Below the pieces are notes generated by a model. That model was not told where the DNA came from. It ran no database searches and saw only the letters and a list, made by a program, of their open reading frames with translations. Position numbers and translations under genes: made by a program. From Streptomyces griseosporeus (lineage in GTDB: Bacteria > Actinomycetota > Actinomycetes > Streptomycetales > Streptomycetaceae): a stretch of 64,000 nucleotides of DNA. Shown piece by piece: positions 25,771-34,677 of the stretch (positions are counted from its first letter, which is position 1; each line of letters opens with the position of its first letter). Where the stretch lies: contig NZ_BNBR01000006.1 in the NCBI RefSeq assembly GCF_014656055.1, positions 1 through 64,000 of the forward strand, in the 5' to 3' direction.

Positions 25771-27633
25771 GTGGACGCGCAAGGCCGTGGGCGGGCGGAG
25801 AACATCGACCCCGCAGACCAGTGGGTGCTCAATCCGGACACCGGCGAATACGAACTGCGACTGACTCCTTCCGCACCGCAGTCGGCGGTCCCCGGACCCC
25901 GCAGGGCAGCGAAGGCGGCCTCCCGGGCCGCCGGCGCGCCGAGCGGGGCCGCGGGCGGGTCGTCCCGTGCCCGCACGGCGGCACCCGGACGGGAGACCCC
26001 GGGCCGAGGAGCACCGGGCCGGGGAGCACCGGGCCGGGGAGCGCCGGGCCGGGGCCCGGACCACGAGGCCCCCGACTCCGGCCCCGACTCCGGACCCGAC
26101 GTCCCGGGCCCGCGCCGGCGCCGGGGCGCGCCCGCCGAGCCGCCGCCGGGCCGGCGCGGCCGGCGCCCGGTGAAGAAGAAGTCGAAGGCGAAGAAGGTGC
26201 TGGCGTGGACCGGCGGCACGATGGCGTTCGTCGTGCTCGCCGTCGGCACCGCCGGCTGGCTCTACCTCAAGCACCTCGAAGGCAACATCAACTCGACGGA
26301 CGTCGGTGACGCGGGCTCGAAGGGCTTCAGCAAGGACGAGGCCTTCAACATCCTGCTCATCGGCACCGACAAGCGCACCGGCGCCGGCAACGAGGGCTAC
26401 GGCGACAAGGGCAGCGTCGGCCACGCCGACACCAACATCCTGCTGCACGTGGCGAAGGACCGGACGAACGCCACCGCGATGAGCATCCCCCGCGACCTGA
26501 TCGTGGACGTGCCGGACTGCCCGACCAAGCAGGACGACGGCACCGAGAAGGTCGTGCCCGGCACGGACGGGGTGCGCTTCAACACCAGCCTGGGCCAGGA
26601 CGGCCGTAACGCGGGCTGCACCATGCGCACGGTCGAGGAGCTGACCGGCATCCATGTCGACCACTTCATGATGGCCGACTTCAATGCGGTGAAGACGCTG
26701 ACGACCGCGGTGGGCGGCGTCGACGTGTGCCTCGCGCACGCCGTCAACGACGACAAGTCCAAGCTGGACCTCTCCGCCGGCCCGCACAAGCTGCAGGGCG
26801 AGGAGGCGCTGGCGTTCGTACGGACCCGGCACGGCTTCGGCAACGAGAGCGACCTGGACCGGATCAAGGTGCAGCAGCAGTTCCTCAGCTCGCTGATGCG
26901 CAAGATGTCCTCCGGTGACACGCTCACCAACCCGAAGAAGCTGTACAAGCTGGCGGAGGCGGCCACCAAGGCGCTCACCGTCGACACCGGCATCGACGAC
27001 GTCGGCACGCTCAAGGACGTGGCGCTGGAGCTGAAGAAGGTGCCGACGAAGAACATCACCTTCCTGACCGTGCCGGTGGTCGACAACCCGGCGGAGAAGG
27101 TGCACGCGACCGTCGTGCCGGGGCCGACCGCGCCCCAGGTCTTCGACGCGATCAAGAACGACGTCTCCTTCACCGAGGTCAAGAAGAAGGAGCAGGCCTC
27201 GAAGGACGCCGCGGCGGCCGCCGACGCGGCGAAGCTGAAGGGCACCCAGTCCGAGGCGTCCGAGGTGCGGGTGCGCATCCTCAACGGCGGTGCCGCCCGG
27301 GGAAGCGCGCAGAAGACCCTGGAGTGGCTGCAGAATGAAGAGGGCGTGACCAAGTCGGAGAACGCGGGCAACGCCGGTACGTCGCTCAGCAGGACCACGC
27401 TCGAGTACGCGCCCGACCAGGCGGACCAGGCACGCAAGCTCGCCGCGATCATGGGGCTTCCGGGCTCGGCGCTGAAGCCGGGCAAGAGCGTGATCAACAC
27501 CCAGGGTCTGCCCGCGATCACGCTGACTCTGGGCAAGGACTTCAAGGGGGCGGGGGTCTCGCTCACAGCTCCGGTAAAGGCGCCGGAGGTACAAGGGCAG
27601 TCAACCGCGGACAAGGTCGAGTGCGCCAAATAA
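25771..27633 (+). CDS. LCP family protein 2, with LytR_C domain
   Basis: 620 residues from GTG 25771 (GGAGGATT upstream). A long disordered N terminus with a GRGAP repeat (about 72-90) precedes a basic patch (VKKKSKAKK), one membrane segment (148-170), the LCP domain (about 185-440: FNILLIGTDKR, HADTNILLHVAKDRTNATAMSIPRDL, GEEALAFVRTRHGFGNESDLDRIKVQQQFL) and a C-terminal LytR_C domain (about 500-600: VRVRILNGGAARGSAQKTLEWL). It acts as a cell-wall glycopolymer ligase outside the membrane. It is separated from LCP 1 by 246 bases, so it may have its own promoter. Confidence 0.92.
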   Translation: MDAQGRGRAENIDPADQWVLNPDTGEYELRLTPSAPQSAVPGPRRAAKAASRAAGAPSGAAGGSSRARTAAPGRETPGRGAPGRGAPGRGAPGRGPDHEAPDSGPDSGPDVPGPRRRRGAPAEPPPGRRGRRPVKKKSKAKKVLAWTGGTMAFVVLAVGTAGWLYLKHLEGNINSTDVGDAGSKGFSKDEAFNILLIGTDKRTGAGNEGYGDKGSVGHADTNILLHVAKDRTNATAMSIPRDLIVDVPDCPTKQDDGTEKVVPGTDGVRFNTSLGQDGRNAGCTMRTVEELTGIHVDHFMMADFNAVKTLTTAVGGVDVCLAHAVNDDKSKLDLSAGPHKLQGEEALAFVRTRHGFGNESDLDRIKVQQQFLSSLMRKMSSGDTLTNPKKLYKLAEAATKALTVDTGIDDVGTLKDVALELKKVPTKNITFLTVPVVDNPAEKVHATVVPGPTAPQVFDAIKNDVSFTEVKKKEQASKDAAAAADAAKLKGTQSEASEVRVRILNGGAARGSAQKTLEWLQNEEGVTKSENAGNAGTSLSRTTLEYAPDQADQARKLAAIMGLPGSALKPGKSVINTQGLPAITLTLGKDFKGAGVSLTAPVKAPEVQGQSTADKVECAK

Positions 27634-27725
27634 CGGCCGAACGGCCGTGACCTGACGGGTCCGTCCCGCGTCTCACCAGGCGCGGGGCGGACCCGTGCCT
27701 GGCGCAGGGTGGGGAGGGGCAAGGA

Positions 27726-29408
27726 GTGGGGCGAAGCAGTGTGCGGGGGGAGGTTCCGGCGACAGGGGACACGATGTCCCTGACGCCGCAGAACCAGAAC
27801 GCACAGCAGGAGCAGCACGGCCAGCACCAGGGCGACACGCCGGACGGCACGGCGGCGGAGGCGCGCGGCGGACGCCACAGCGGCGGCCGGCGCGGCGGCA
27901 AGGACGGTTCCGGCACCGACCGCAGGCGGCGCAGACGCCGCGTGCTGCGCTGGTCGGCGTCGGTGCTGGCGCTGGTGATACTGGGCACCGCGGGCGCCGG
28001 ATACCTGTACTACCGGCACCTGAACGACAACATCCGCAAGGACGACCTGAACCTCGGCGACGAGAAGGACCGGGCGGCGAAGTCCAAGGCCAACGCGGCC
28101 GGGCAGACCCCGCTGAACATCCTGCTCATCGGGTCGGACGCGCGGAACACCGAGGAGAACCAGGCGCTGGGCGGCGCGAAGGAGACGTTCAACGGCCCGC
28201 CGCTCGCGGACGTGCAGATGCTGCTCCACGTCTCCGCCGACCGCTCGAACATGTCGGTGGTGAGCATGCCGCGGGACACGCTCGTGGACATCCCCAAGTG
28301 CACCGACCCCGACACGGGCGAGGTGTACCCGGCGACCACCCGGCGCACGATGACGAACGAGTCGCTCAGGCGGGGCGGTCCCGGGTGCACGGTGGCGACC
28401 TGGGAGAAGCTCACCGACATCCACATCGACCACTTCATGATGATCGACTTCTCGGGTGTGGTGTCGATGGCGGACGCGATCGGCGGTGTCCCGGTCTGCG
28501 TGGACGCGAACGTCTACTCGCACACCCGTGACGGGCACGGCTCCGGTCTGCGGCTGGAGGAGGGCACCCACCCGGTCAAGGGCAAGCAGGCCCTGCAGTG
28601 GCTGCGCACCCGCTACGGCTTCGAGGACGGCAGCGACCTGGCCCGCGCCAAGGCGCAGCACATGTACATGAACTCGATGGTGCGCGAGCTGCGCGCCAGC
28701 GCGAAGCTGTCCAGCCCGAACAAGCTGCGCAAGCTCGCCGAGGCTGCGACGAAGGCCATCGTCGTGGACCCGGGCCTGGGTTCCCTGTCCAAGATGTACG
28801 ACCTGGCCAACGAGCTGCAGAGGGTCCCCACGGACCGCATCACCATGACGACGATGCCGAACGAGTACGTCGGCGAACGCGTGCAGCCCACGGCCGACGC
28901 GGACAAGCTGTTCCGCCTGGTCCGCGACGATGTGGCGCTGGACGGCAAGGACAAGAAGAAGCCGGCGGCGCAGCCGACGACGAAGGACCCGGCGGCGCCG
29001 GACGCCCAGATCGCCGTACAGGTGCGCAACGGCACCCGGACCGACACCCTCGCCCCGGCGCGGGGCCGGGCGACGGCGGTGGCGGAGCTGCTGGCCGGCA
29101 AGGGGTTCACGCAGGCGGTGGCCGACACGTCCGCGGCGACGGCCGAGAAGACCACGCAGGTCCGCTACCCGAGCGCCGACCTGGAGGGCGACGCCCTGCG
29201 GGTCGCGAAGGCGCTGGGCATCCCCGCGGCCGCGGTGGTGAAGTCCACCGAGGTCTCCGGGGTGACGCTGGTCGTGGGCGCGGACTGGCGGGAGGGTACG
29301 GCGTACCGGGCGCCGAAGCAGGACGACCGGACGCCGGGCACGGCGCAGGCGATGAACGCCTCCGACGACACCCAGTGCATGCACGTGAACCCGGACTACA
29401 CGTTCTAG
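27726..29408 (+). CDS. LCP family protein 3, with LytR_C domain
   Basis: 560 residues from GTG 27726 (GGGGAGGGGCAAG upstream); ATG 27774 is a possible alternative. Gln-rich, then Gly/Arg-rich cytosolic tail, membrane segment (about 78-98), LCP domain (NILLIGSDAR, ADVQMLLHVSADRSNMSVVSMPRDTLVDIPKC, GKQALQWLRTRYGFEDGSDLARAKAQHMYM) and LytR_C (about 430-540: IAVQVRNGTRTDTLAPARGRATAV). Relative to LCP 1 and 2 it has an insertion after VDIPKC. The stop codon TAG lies inside a palindromic repeat element (29405-29487), so the exact C terminus may owe its form to that insertion. Confidence 0.92.
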   Translation: MGRSSVRGEVPATGDTMSLTPQNQNAQQEQHGQHQGDTPDGTAAEARGGRHSGGRRGGKDGSGTDRRRRRRRVLRWSASVLALVILGTAGAGYLYYRHLNDNIRKDDLNLGDEKDRAAKSKANAAGQTPLNILLIGSDARNTEENQALGGAKETFNGPPLADVQMLLHVSADRSNMSVVSMPRDTLVDIPKCTDPDTGEVYPATTRRTMTNESLRRGGPGCTVATWEKLTDIHIDHFMMIDFSGVVSMADAIGGVPVCVDANVYSHTRDGHGSGLRLEEGTHPVKGKQALQWLRTRYGFEDGSDLARAKAQHMYMNSMVRELRASAKLSSPNKLRKLAEAATKAIVVDPGLGSLSKMYDLANELQRVPTDRITMTTMPNEYVGERVQPTADADKLFRLVRDDVALDGKDKKKPAAQPTTKDPAAPDAQIAVQVRNGTRTDTLAPARGRATAVAELLAGKGFTQAVADTSAATAEKTTQVRYPSADLEGDALRVAKALGIPAAAVVKSTEVSGVTLVVGADWREGTAYRAPKQDDRTPGTAQAMNASDDTQCMHVNPDYTF

Positions 29409-29487
29409 GGCGTGTCCGCAAAGTCGCGTCGTCCGCCCGGAGGGCGGGCCGAGCGGCGGCAGACGGGACTTTGCGGACACGCCCTAG
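29405..29487. mobile_element. Palindromic MITE-like element with CTAG at both ends
   Basis: Two perfect 21-base arms (29405-29425 and 29467-29487) facing each other; the arm core reads GGGCGTGTCCGCAAAGTC and its reverse complement. The inside (29426-29466) contains GTCCGCCCGGAGGGCGGGCC, itself foldable. CTAG at each end looks like a target duplication of the YTAR kind used by IS5-family elements. No transposase is encoded. The left end supplies the stop codon of LCP 3, and the whole could also work as a transcription terminator between convergent genes. Confidence 0.65.
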
Positions 29488-29548
29488 CCCCGGTGCCCGG
29501 ACCGCGTTCTCGGGTCCGGGCACACGGTGACCGTCATGCGGTGGGTTC

Positions 29549-30583
29549 TCAGCTGTGCGAGCCGCTGAGGACCGCCGGCCGGCGGGAGGCGATGACCTTG
29601 CGGGCCAGGGACTTGGGGCTGGTGAGGTAGCCCCAGCCCCACGACATGTGCATGGTGGCCAGCGCGACGGGGATCTGGAGGCGGGCCTTGAGCGGCAGCC
29701 CCTTGCCGGCCGGGACGGACCCGGCGGCGATCGCCGCGAGATAGCCGCCGGGGACCACGAACCCCCACGGCGTCAGCGCCGCGCCCACCACGAGCCCGGC
29801 CGCGATCGCGCACACGGCGGTCGGCGCGGCGAGGTAGCGCAGGTTGATGGAGCCGGAGTGGTAGCGGGCGACGACGTGCCGCCAGCGGCCGTAGTCCTTG
29901 TACTGCTTGGCGAGGGCCTTCACCGACGGGCGCGGCCGGTAGGACACCTTCAGCTCGGGCGAGAACCAGATCAGCCCGCCGGCCTCACGGATGCGGAAGT
30001 TCAGCTCCCAGTCCTGGGCGCGGATGAACTCCTCGTTGTAGCCGCCCTGTTGCTCCAGCGCCTCGCGGCGGAAGACGCCGAGGTAGACGGTCTCGGCGGG
30101 GCCGGCCTGGCCGCCGGTGTGGAAGGCGGCGTTGCCGACGCCGATCTTCGAGGTCATCGCGGCGGCGACGGCGTGCTCCCAGTCGTTCTCGCCCTCGGCG
30201 TGCATGATGCCGCCGACGTTCTGCGCGCCGGTCTCCTCCAGGAGCCGTACGGCGGTGGCGATGTAGTTCGGGGAGAGCATGCCGTGCCCGTCGACGCGGA
30301 CCACGACCGGGTGCCGGGACGCCTTGATCGCCGCGTTGAGGGCGGCGGGCGTGCGGCCGGTGGGGTTGGGCACGGTGTGGACGCGCGGGTCTTCCGCGAC
30401 GAGCTCGGCGGCGATCTCGTCCGTGCGGTCCGTGGACGGACCGAGGGCGATCACGACCTCCATCTCGCCGGCGTACTCCTGCGCGAGGATCGCTTGGACG
30501 GCTCCGCGCAGATGCCGCTCCTCGTTGAGGACGGGCATGATGACGGACACGGCGGGGAGCTGCACGTCGGACTTCGCGTTCAT
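29549..30583 (-). CDS. Glycosyltransferase family 2 membrane protein (ExoA-like)
   Basis: 344 residues. The GT-A catalytic domain occupies 10-240: VSVIMPVLNEERHLRGAVQAIL, VVIALGPSTDRTDEIA, the metal motif VRVDGHGMLSP (DxH variant rather than DxD), and FIRAQDWELNFRIREAGG. At least two membrane segments follow (about 252-290), and the C terminus is basic. Relatives add sugars to polyprenyl-linked intermediates of surface polysaccharides. It is surrounded by LCP genes, which fits building the polymer that LCP enzymes attach. It is leftward, converging with LCP 3 and diverging from LCP 4, with a 127-base shared promoter region at 30584-30710. Confidence 0.9.
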   Translation of the reverse strand: MNAKSDVQLPAVSVIMPVLNEERHLRGAVQAILAQEYAGEMEVVIALGPSTDRTDEIAAELVAEDPRVHTVPNPTGRTPAALNAAIKASRHPVVVRVDGHGMLSPNYIATAVRLLEETGAQNVGGIMHAEGENDWEHAVAAAMTSKIGVGNAAFHTGGQAGPAETVYLGVFRREALEQQGGYNEEFIRAQDWELNFRIREAGGLIWFSPELKVSYRPRPSVKALAKQYKDYGRWRHVVARYHSGSINLRYLAAPTAVCAIAAGLVVGAALTPWGFVVPGGYLAAIAAGSVPAGKGLPLKARLQIPVALATMHMSWGWGYLTSPKSLARKVIASRRPAVLSGSHS

Positions 30584-30710
30584 AGGGGGCTCACGTTACC
30601 GCGAACGGGGGACAGCGCGGCGCCCCGCCGGGTGTGCTGCACCGGGCGGGAGATCGTATCGGCCTACCGTGCTCACGGATCCGCGTACGGCTGTCGTCCG
30701 GAGGTTCCCC

Positions 30711-32180
30711 GTGCCCACACCGCCTCGCTCCCCCGACCGGCCGCAGCGCCGCTCGCAGCCGTCCGGGCGCCCGTCGCGGCCGCCCGCGCCCCGCGGAAAG
30801 CCCCGCTGGGCCATGCGGGTGGTGACCACGCTGTCCGTGGCGGTGCTGGCCTCCGCCGGGATCGGCCACTCCGTGCTGAGCAGCCTGGACGCGGACATCG
30901 CCCGTGTCGACCCCTTCAAGGACATGAAGAACCGGCCGCGCGCCGGGCACGGCATGAACATCCTGCTCGTCGGCACCGACGGCCGCGACAAGATCACCGA
31001 GGAGGAGCGGCAGCGGTACCGGCTGGGCGGGGCGCCCTGTCACTGCACCGACACGATCATGATCGTGCACATCTCGGCGGACCGGGAGCGGGCCAGTGTG
31101 GTGAGCCTGCCGCGGGACTCCTACGCCGTGACGCCCCCGCACACCGACGAGACGACGGGTGAGCGGCACCACGGCCACCCCATCAAGATCAACGCGGCGT
31201 ACGCGGAGGGCGGCCCGCAGCTGACGGTCCGCACGGTCGAGCAGATGACCCGGGTGAAGATCGACCACTATCTGGAGGTCGACTTCGTCAGCTTCATGAA
31301 GACGGTCGACGAGCTGGGCGGCGTGAAGATCTGCACCGCACAGCCGCTGAAGGACTCCTACACCGGCCTGGACCTGACGCCCGGGACGCACGCCCTGACC
31401 GGCGGGCAGGCGCTGCAGTACGTGCGCGCCCGCCATGTCGACGGCGCCTCGGACCTGGGCCGGATGAAGCGCCAGCAGCGCTTCCTGGCGGCACTGGTGG
31501 ACCGGGCGACCTCCTCCGGGGTACTGCTGAACCCGCTGAAGTTCCGGGACGTGACGCGGGCGGTGCTCGGGTCGGTGCGGGCGGACAAGGGCTTCGGCAC
31601 GGACGACCTGCTCGACCTGGGCCGGGCGATGCGTCACTTCTCGCCGTCGTCCTCGGAGTTCACCACCGTCCCGATCGGGCAGATGGGCTTCGCGGTCAAG
31701 GGCATCGGCTCCACGCTGAAGTGGGACCCGGTCCGGGCGGAGGCCCTGTTCAAGCGGTTGCGGGAGGACCGGCCGCTGGCCGCGCACCGCCCGCGCAGCG
31801 CGCCGGTGACCCGGGTCGAGGTCGACCCGCAGCAGATCCGCGTCCAGGTGGAGAACGGCACCTCGACGGCGGGTCTCGGCAAGCGCGTCGACACCGCCCT
31901 GCGCGCCACCGGCTTCCGCACCACGGGCGTCCCGGTCAACGCGGCCGACCACACAGTGCGCCGCACGGTCGTCGCCTACGACCCGCGCTGGGACCGCTCC
32001 GCCCGCTCCCTCGCCGCGGCGCTGCCGGGCAGCGAACTGCGGGCGGTCAAGGGCCAGGGGGCGGTGCTGAAGGTGATCGCCGGGGCGGACTTCCGGCAGG
32101 TCCGCTCAGTCCGCGCCGAGGAGCCGGCCCGCGCGGACGCCCCGGTGGTGCGGGGCAACGAGGTCTCCTGCTCGTCGTAG
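30711..32180 (+). CDS. LCP family protein 4, with LytR_C domain
   Basis: 489 residues from GTG 30711, chosen because GGAGG lies seven bases upstream; the frame is open back to 30279, antisense to the glycosyltransferase. A Pro/Arg-rich tail and one membrane segment (about 40-60) precede the LCP domain: MNILLVGTDGRDK, CTDTIMIVHISADRERASVVSLPRDSY, TVRTVEQMTRVKIDHYLEVDF, GGQALQYVRARH and RMKRQQRFLAALV. A LytR_C domain closes the protein (about 380-470: IRVQVENGTSTAGLGKRVD). Two cysteines CHC precede the TDT motif, an unusual local feature. Cell-wall polymer ligase by family. Confidence 0.92.
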   Translation: MPTPPRSPDRPQRRSQPSGRPSRPPAPRGKPRWAMRVVTTLSVAVLASAGIGHSVLSSLDADIARVDPFKDMKNRPRAGHGMNILLVGTDGRDKITEEERQRYRLGGAPCHCTDTIMIVHISADRERASVVSLPRDSYAVTPPHTDETTGERHHGHPIKINAAYAEGGPQLTVRTVEQMTRVKIDHYLEVDFVSFMKTVDELGGVKICTAQPLKDSYTGLDLTPGTHALTGGQALQYVRARHVDGASDLGRMKRQQRFLAALVDRATSSGVLLNPLKFRDVTRAVLGSVRADKGFGTDDLLDLGRAMRHFSPSSSEFTTVPIGQMGFAVKGIGSTLKWDPVRAEALFKRLREDRPLAAHRPRSAPVTRVEVDPQQIRVQVENGTSTAGLGKRVDTALRATGFRTTGVPVNAADHTVRRTVVAYDPRWDRSARSLAAALPGSELRAVKGQGAVLKVIAGADFRQVRSVRAEEPARADAPVVRGNEVSCSS

Positions 32181-32196
32181 GCCCCGACGCCGGGGT

Positions 32197-32538
32197 CTAC
32201 GGCTGCTGCTCCGCCGCCCGTACGGCCGCCCCCACGGCGGCGATGTCGAGGTCGACGACGACGTCCGTGCCGTCTCCGCGGCCGCGCTCGCTGATCGCGA
32301 GGCCGATCAGGGCCAGCTCGGCGGCCTGGTCCCGCAGGGTGTGCCGACCGGGGCTCTCCGGATCGCCGGAGCCCAGCCCGGCATGCTCGTCCCGCCGCCA
32401 CGCGGCCACCGCCGCCTCCGCCAGCTCCTGGGGCAGCCGTACGGTGACGCGGCCCAGCTGGGGAGTGAGGCAGGCGCCGATCGCGGTCAGTGTCCTGGCG
32501 TCGTCCCGGTAACGGTCGTACTGTTCCTCATCGCGCAC
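32197..32538 (-). CDS. Hypothetical protein (small, acidic/Arg-rich)
   Basis: 113 residues from GTG 32538 (RDEEQYDRYRDDARTLTAIG), or eight residues longer from GTG 32562. No motif is recognised. A helix-strand-helix pattern RVTVRLPQELAEAAVAAWRRDE resembles the start of ribbon-helix-helix or antitoxin-like folds, but no toxin partner is adjacent. It ends DVVVDLDIAAVGAAVRAAEQQP. Codon use is normal for the genome, so it is likely a real gene. It converges with LCP 4. Confidence 0.6.
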   Translation of the reverse strand: MRDEEQYDRYRDDARTLTAIGACLTPQLGRVTVRLPQELAEAAVAAWRRDEHAGLGSGDPESPGRHTLRDQAAELALIGLAISERGRGDGTDVVVDLDIAAVGAAVRAAEQQP

Positions 32539-32772
32539 GTCCCCGAGGGTACGCCGGGGCACTTCGCTTCTCCGTTCAACTACGCCCCGCCTCCCCGCAG
32601 TTGCGACACAGGACCGGGGCGGGGAGCCACGCGGGCGCGGCCCACCGGGCGGGCGTCGCCCGCGGACCGCGGCGGAACGGTCGGCTCCGCCGGATGGCGT
32701 TCACCGGCCGCAGGGCGTAGGACGGGAAGGGCACGGGGCCCGCCCCGGGCCCCCGCGGCCCCAGGAGGAACC

Positions 32773-33141
32773 ATGACCATGAACCAGCCGGGCACCGCCG
32801 CAGCCATGAGCAAGGAGATGCAGGAGTGCGTCGAGGCGTGCATGGCGTGCCACACCGTGTGCGAGGAGACCATGAGCTCCTGCATGCAGATGGGCGGCCA
32901 GGCCCAGATGCAGATCATGCGCGCGCTGATCGACTGCTCCGAGATGACCCGGATGTGCGCCGACATGATGATGCGGCGCTCGCCGCTGTCCGCCGAGATG
33001 TGCGCGATGTGCGCCCGCGCCTGTGACATGTGCGCGGAGGCGTGTATGGCGATGCCGGACGACGCGCAGATGATGCGCTGCGCGGAGTCCTGTCGCCGCT
33101 GCGCCGACATGTGCCGCGCGATGGCGGGCGCCACGATGTGA
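32773..33141 (+). CDS. Four-helix bundle copper-binding protein (Csp/DUF326 type)
   Basis: 122 residues from ATG 32773 with an ideal AGGAGGA site. Sixteen cysteines and many methionines are spaced along helices (ECVEACMACHTVCEETMSSC, MCAMCARACDMCAEACM, CAESCRRCADMC). That is the pattern of copper storage proteins, where Cys side chains line the inside of a four-helix bundle and hold many Cu(I) ions. There is no signal peptide, so a cytosolic Csp3-like role is likely: buffering copper before metallation or protecting against it. No copper pump or CsoR gene is adjacent. A strong terminator follows 14 bases after the stop. Confidence 0.9.
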   Translation: MTMNQPGTAAAMSKEMQECVEACMACHTVCEETMSSCMQMGGQAQMQIMRALIDCSEMTRMCADMMMRRSPLSAEMCAMCARACDMCAEACMAMPDDAQMMRCAESCRRCADMCRAMAGATM

Positions 33142-33154
33142 CGGACCGGCCGTC

Positions 33155-33184
33155 TTCAAGGGCACCCCGCGGGGTGCCCTTGAA
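33155..33184 (+). terminator. Perfect hairpin terminator after the copper-binding gene
   Basis: Thirty-base perfect palindrome: TTCAAGGGCACCCCG followed by its exact reverse complement, with no unpaired loop in the duplex. It ends transcription of the copper-binding gene and may also stop antisense transcripts. Confidence 0.8.
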
Positions 33185-33219
33185 CGTGTGCTTACGGCCG
33201 CCCCGGCAGGCTGCTCCCC

Positions 33220-34032
33220 GTGATCGACACGACGGAGGCCTTCGACGCGGCCGAGCGGGAGATGTGGGACGGACGGGCCGAGGCCTACGCCGGGAGTTTC
33301 GCGCGGCTGTGCGCCTACCCGGTGCCGGCCCTGCTGGACGCGGCCGGGGTGACGGCCGGTTCGCACGTCCTCGACGTCGGCACCGGCACCGGGACGGCCG
33401 CGGTGGCGGCGCTGGAGCGGGGGGCGCGGGTGGCCGCGGTGGACGCGGAGGCGGGCATGGTGGCGGCGGCGCGCGGACGGGGCGTGGACGCGCGGGTGGC
33501 CGTCCTGCCGGAACTGCCGTACGAGGACGGCGAGTTCGATGCCGTCGTGGCGAACTTCGTCGTGAACCACGTGGGCCGGCCGCGGGCCGCGCTCGCCGAG
33601 CTGCGGCGGGTGCTGCGGCCGGGCGGGCGGCTCGCGGTGACGCTGTGGGGCGCCCGGCGCGGCGCGGGCCAGGAGCTGCTGGGGCGGGCCGTGCAGGCCG
33701 CACAGGCGGTGCCGCCCGCCGGTCTGCCGCGCCTGGATCCGGCGGAGGACTTCCCGCGGACCCCGCAGGGCGTCGCCGGGCTGCTGACGGAGGCCGGGTT
33801 CACCGGTGTGCGGGCCGAGGAGACGGCCTGGGACCACCGGGCGACCCGCGACGAGTGGTGGAGCGGCGCGGCCGGCGGGGTGGCCACCATCGGACGGGTC
33901 GTCACCGCGCAGACCGCGGAGACGATCGCCCGGATCCGCAGCGCGTACGACCGCCTGGCCGACGAACTCACCGACGCGGACGGCCGGTTGCGCCTGCCCC
34001 ACGTGGCCGTCCTGGCGAGCGGCACGGCCTGA
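33220..34032 (+). CDS. Class I SAM-dependent methyltransferase
   Basis: 270 residues from GTG 33220. Motif I is VLDVGTGTGTAAVAAL (about 50-65), the acidic loop VAAVDAEAGM follows, then motif IV-like YEDGEFDAVVANFVVNHV and RRVLRPGGRLAVTLWG, as in UbiE/SmtA-type methyltransferases. The C-terminal part (about 150-270) is helical and probably binds the substrate. The acceptor cannot be named. It stands alone between the copper-binding gene terminator and the convergent HAD gene, with only 18 bases between the two stops. Confidence 0.88.
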   Translation: MIDTTEAFDAAEREMWDGRAEAYAGSFARLCAYPVPALLDAAGVTAGSHVLDVGTGTGTAAVAALERGARVAAVDAEAGMVAAARGRGVDARVAVLPELPYEDGEFDAVVANFVVNHVGRPRAALAELRRVLRPGGRLAVTLWGARRGAGQELLGRAVQAAQAVPPAGLPRLDPAEDFPRTPQGVAGLLTEAGFTGVRAEETAWDHRATRDEWWSGAAGGVATIGRVVTAQTAETIARIRSAYDRLADELTDADGRLRLPHVAVLASGTA

Positions 34033-34050
34033 GGACCCGGCAGGCCCCGG

Positions 34051-34677
34051 TCACAGCAGGGGCGCCAGCGCCTTCTCCAGGTCGGCCGTCTCGCGGAAGT
34101 GGACGGCCGTCATGCCGAGGGCCTCGGCGGCCGTCACGTTCTCCTCGGTGTCGTCGACGAACAGGCACCGCTCCGGCCGTACGCCCGCGCGGGACGCCGC
34201 CAGCCGGAAGATGCGCGGGTCGGGCTTGGCGAGGCCGACCCGGGCGCTGCTGACGACGTCGTCGGCGAGGTCGGCGAGGCCCAGGCCGGCGAGGTCGTCC
34301 TCCAGGGCGAGCGTGGCGTTGGTGACGAGGACCAGCGGGACGCGGATCCGGGCCCGGCGCAGCAGCGCGACGACGTCCTCGTCCGCCCGGAACGGCAGCT
34401 CCAGCAGGGTGGAGCCCAGCTCCCAGGCGGTGTCGTCCGGGACCAGCCCGGCCAGGCCCGCCGCGATGGACTCCACCCACTCCCGCGGGGTGACCTGCCC
34501 GAGCAGGACGGGCAGGTCGACGTCCGGGGCGAAGGCGACCTTCATGGTGGTGCCCTCGGCCAGGCCGGCGGTGCGCTCCAGCGCGAGCAGGCCGGAGTTG
34601 TCGTAGAAGCGGATCACGTTGTCGACGTCGCACAGCACCGCGTCGAAGGGCGGTCTGCCGCCGGTCGGCTCAGTCAC
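34051..34677 (-). CDS. HAD-superfamily phosphatase-like hydrolase
   Basis: 208 residues from GTG 34677. Motif I is VLCDVDNVIRFYD with the nucleophile and acid at Asp17 and Asp19, motif II VLVTNAT, motif III lysine in VGLAKPDPRIF, and motif IV FVDDTEENV: a complete subfamily-IA HAD. Asn follows the second Asp where many enzymes have Gly or Thr. The substrate is probably a small phosphorylated metabolite but unknown. Its start overlaps the end of the LCP 5 gene by eight bases, so the two are translationally coupled, perhaps by accident of compactness. Confidence 0.88.
   Translation of the reverse strand: MTEPTGGRPPFDAVLCDVDNVIRFYDNSGLLALERTAGLAEGTTMKVAFAPDVDLPVLLGQVTPREWVESIAAGLAGLVPDDTAWELGSTLLELPFRADEDVVALLRRARIRVPLVLVTNATLALEDDLAGLGLADLADDVVSSARVGLAKPDPRIFRLAASRAGVRPERCLFVDDTEENVTAAEALGMTAVHFRETADLEKALAPLL

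Noticed and set aside
32197..32562. Antitoxin of a toxin-antitoxin pair
   Set aside because: A ribbon-helix-helix-like stretch is present, but there is no small toxin gene beside it, only an LCP gene converging on it.
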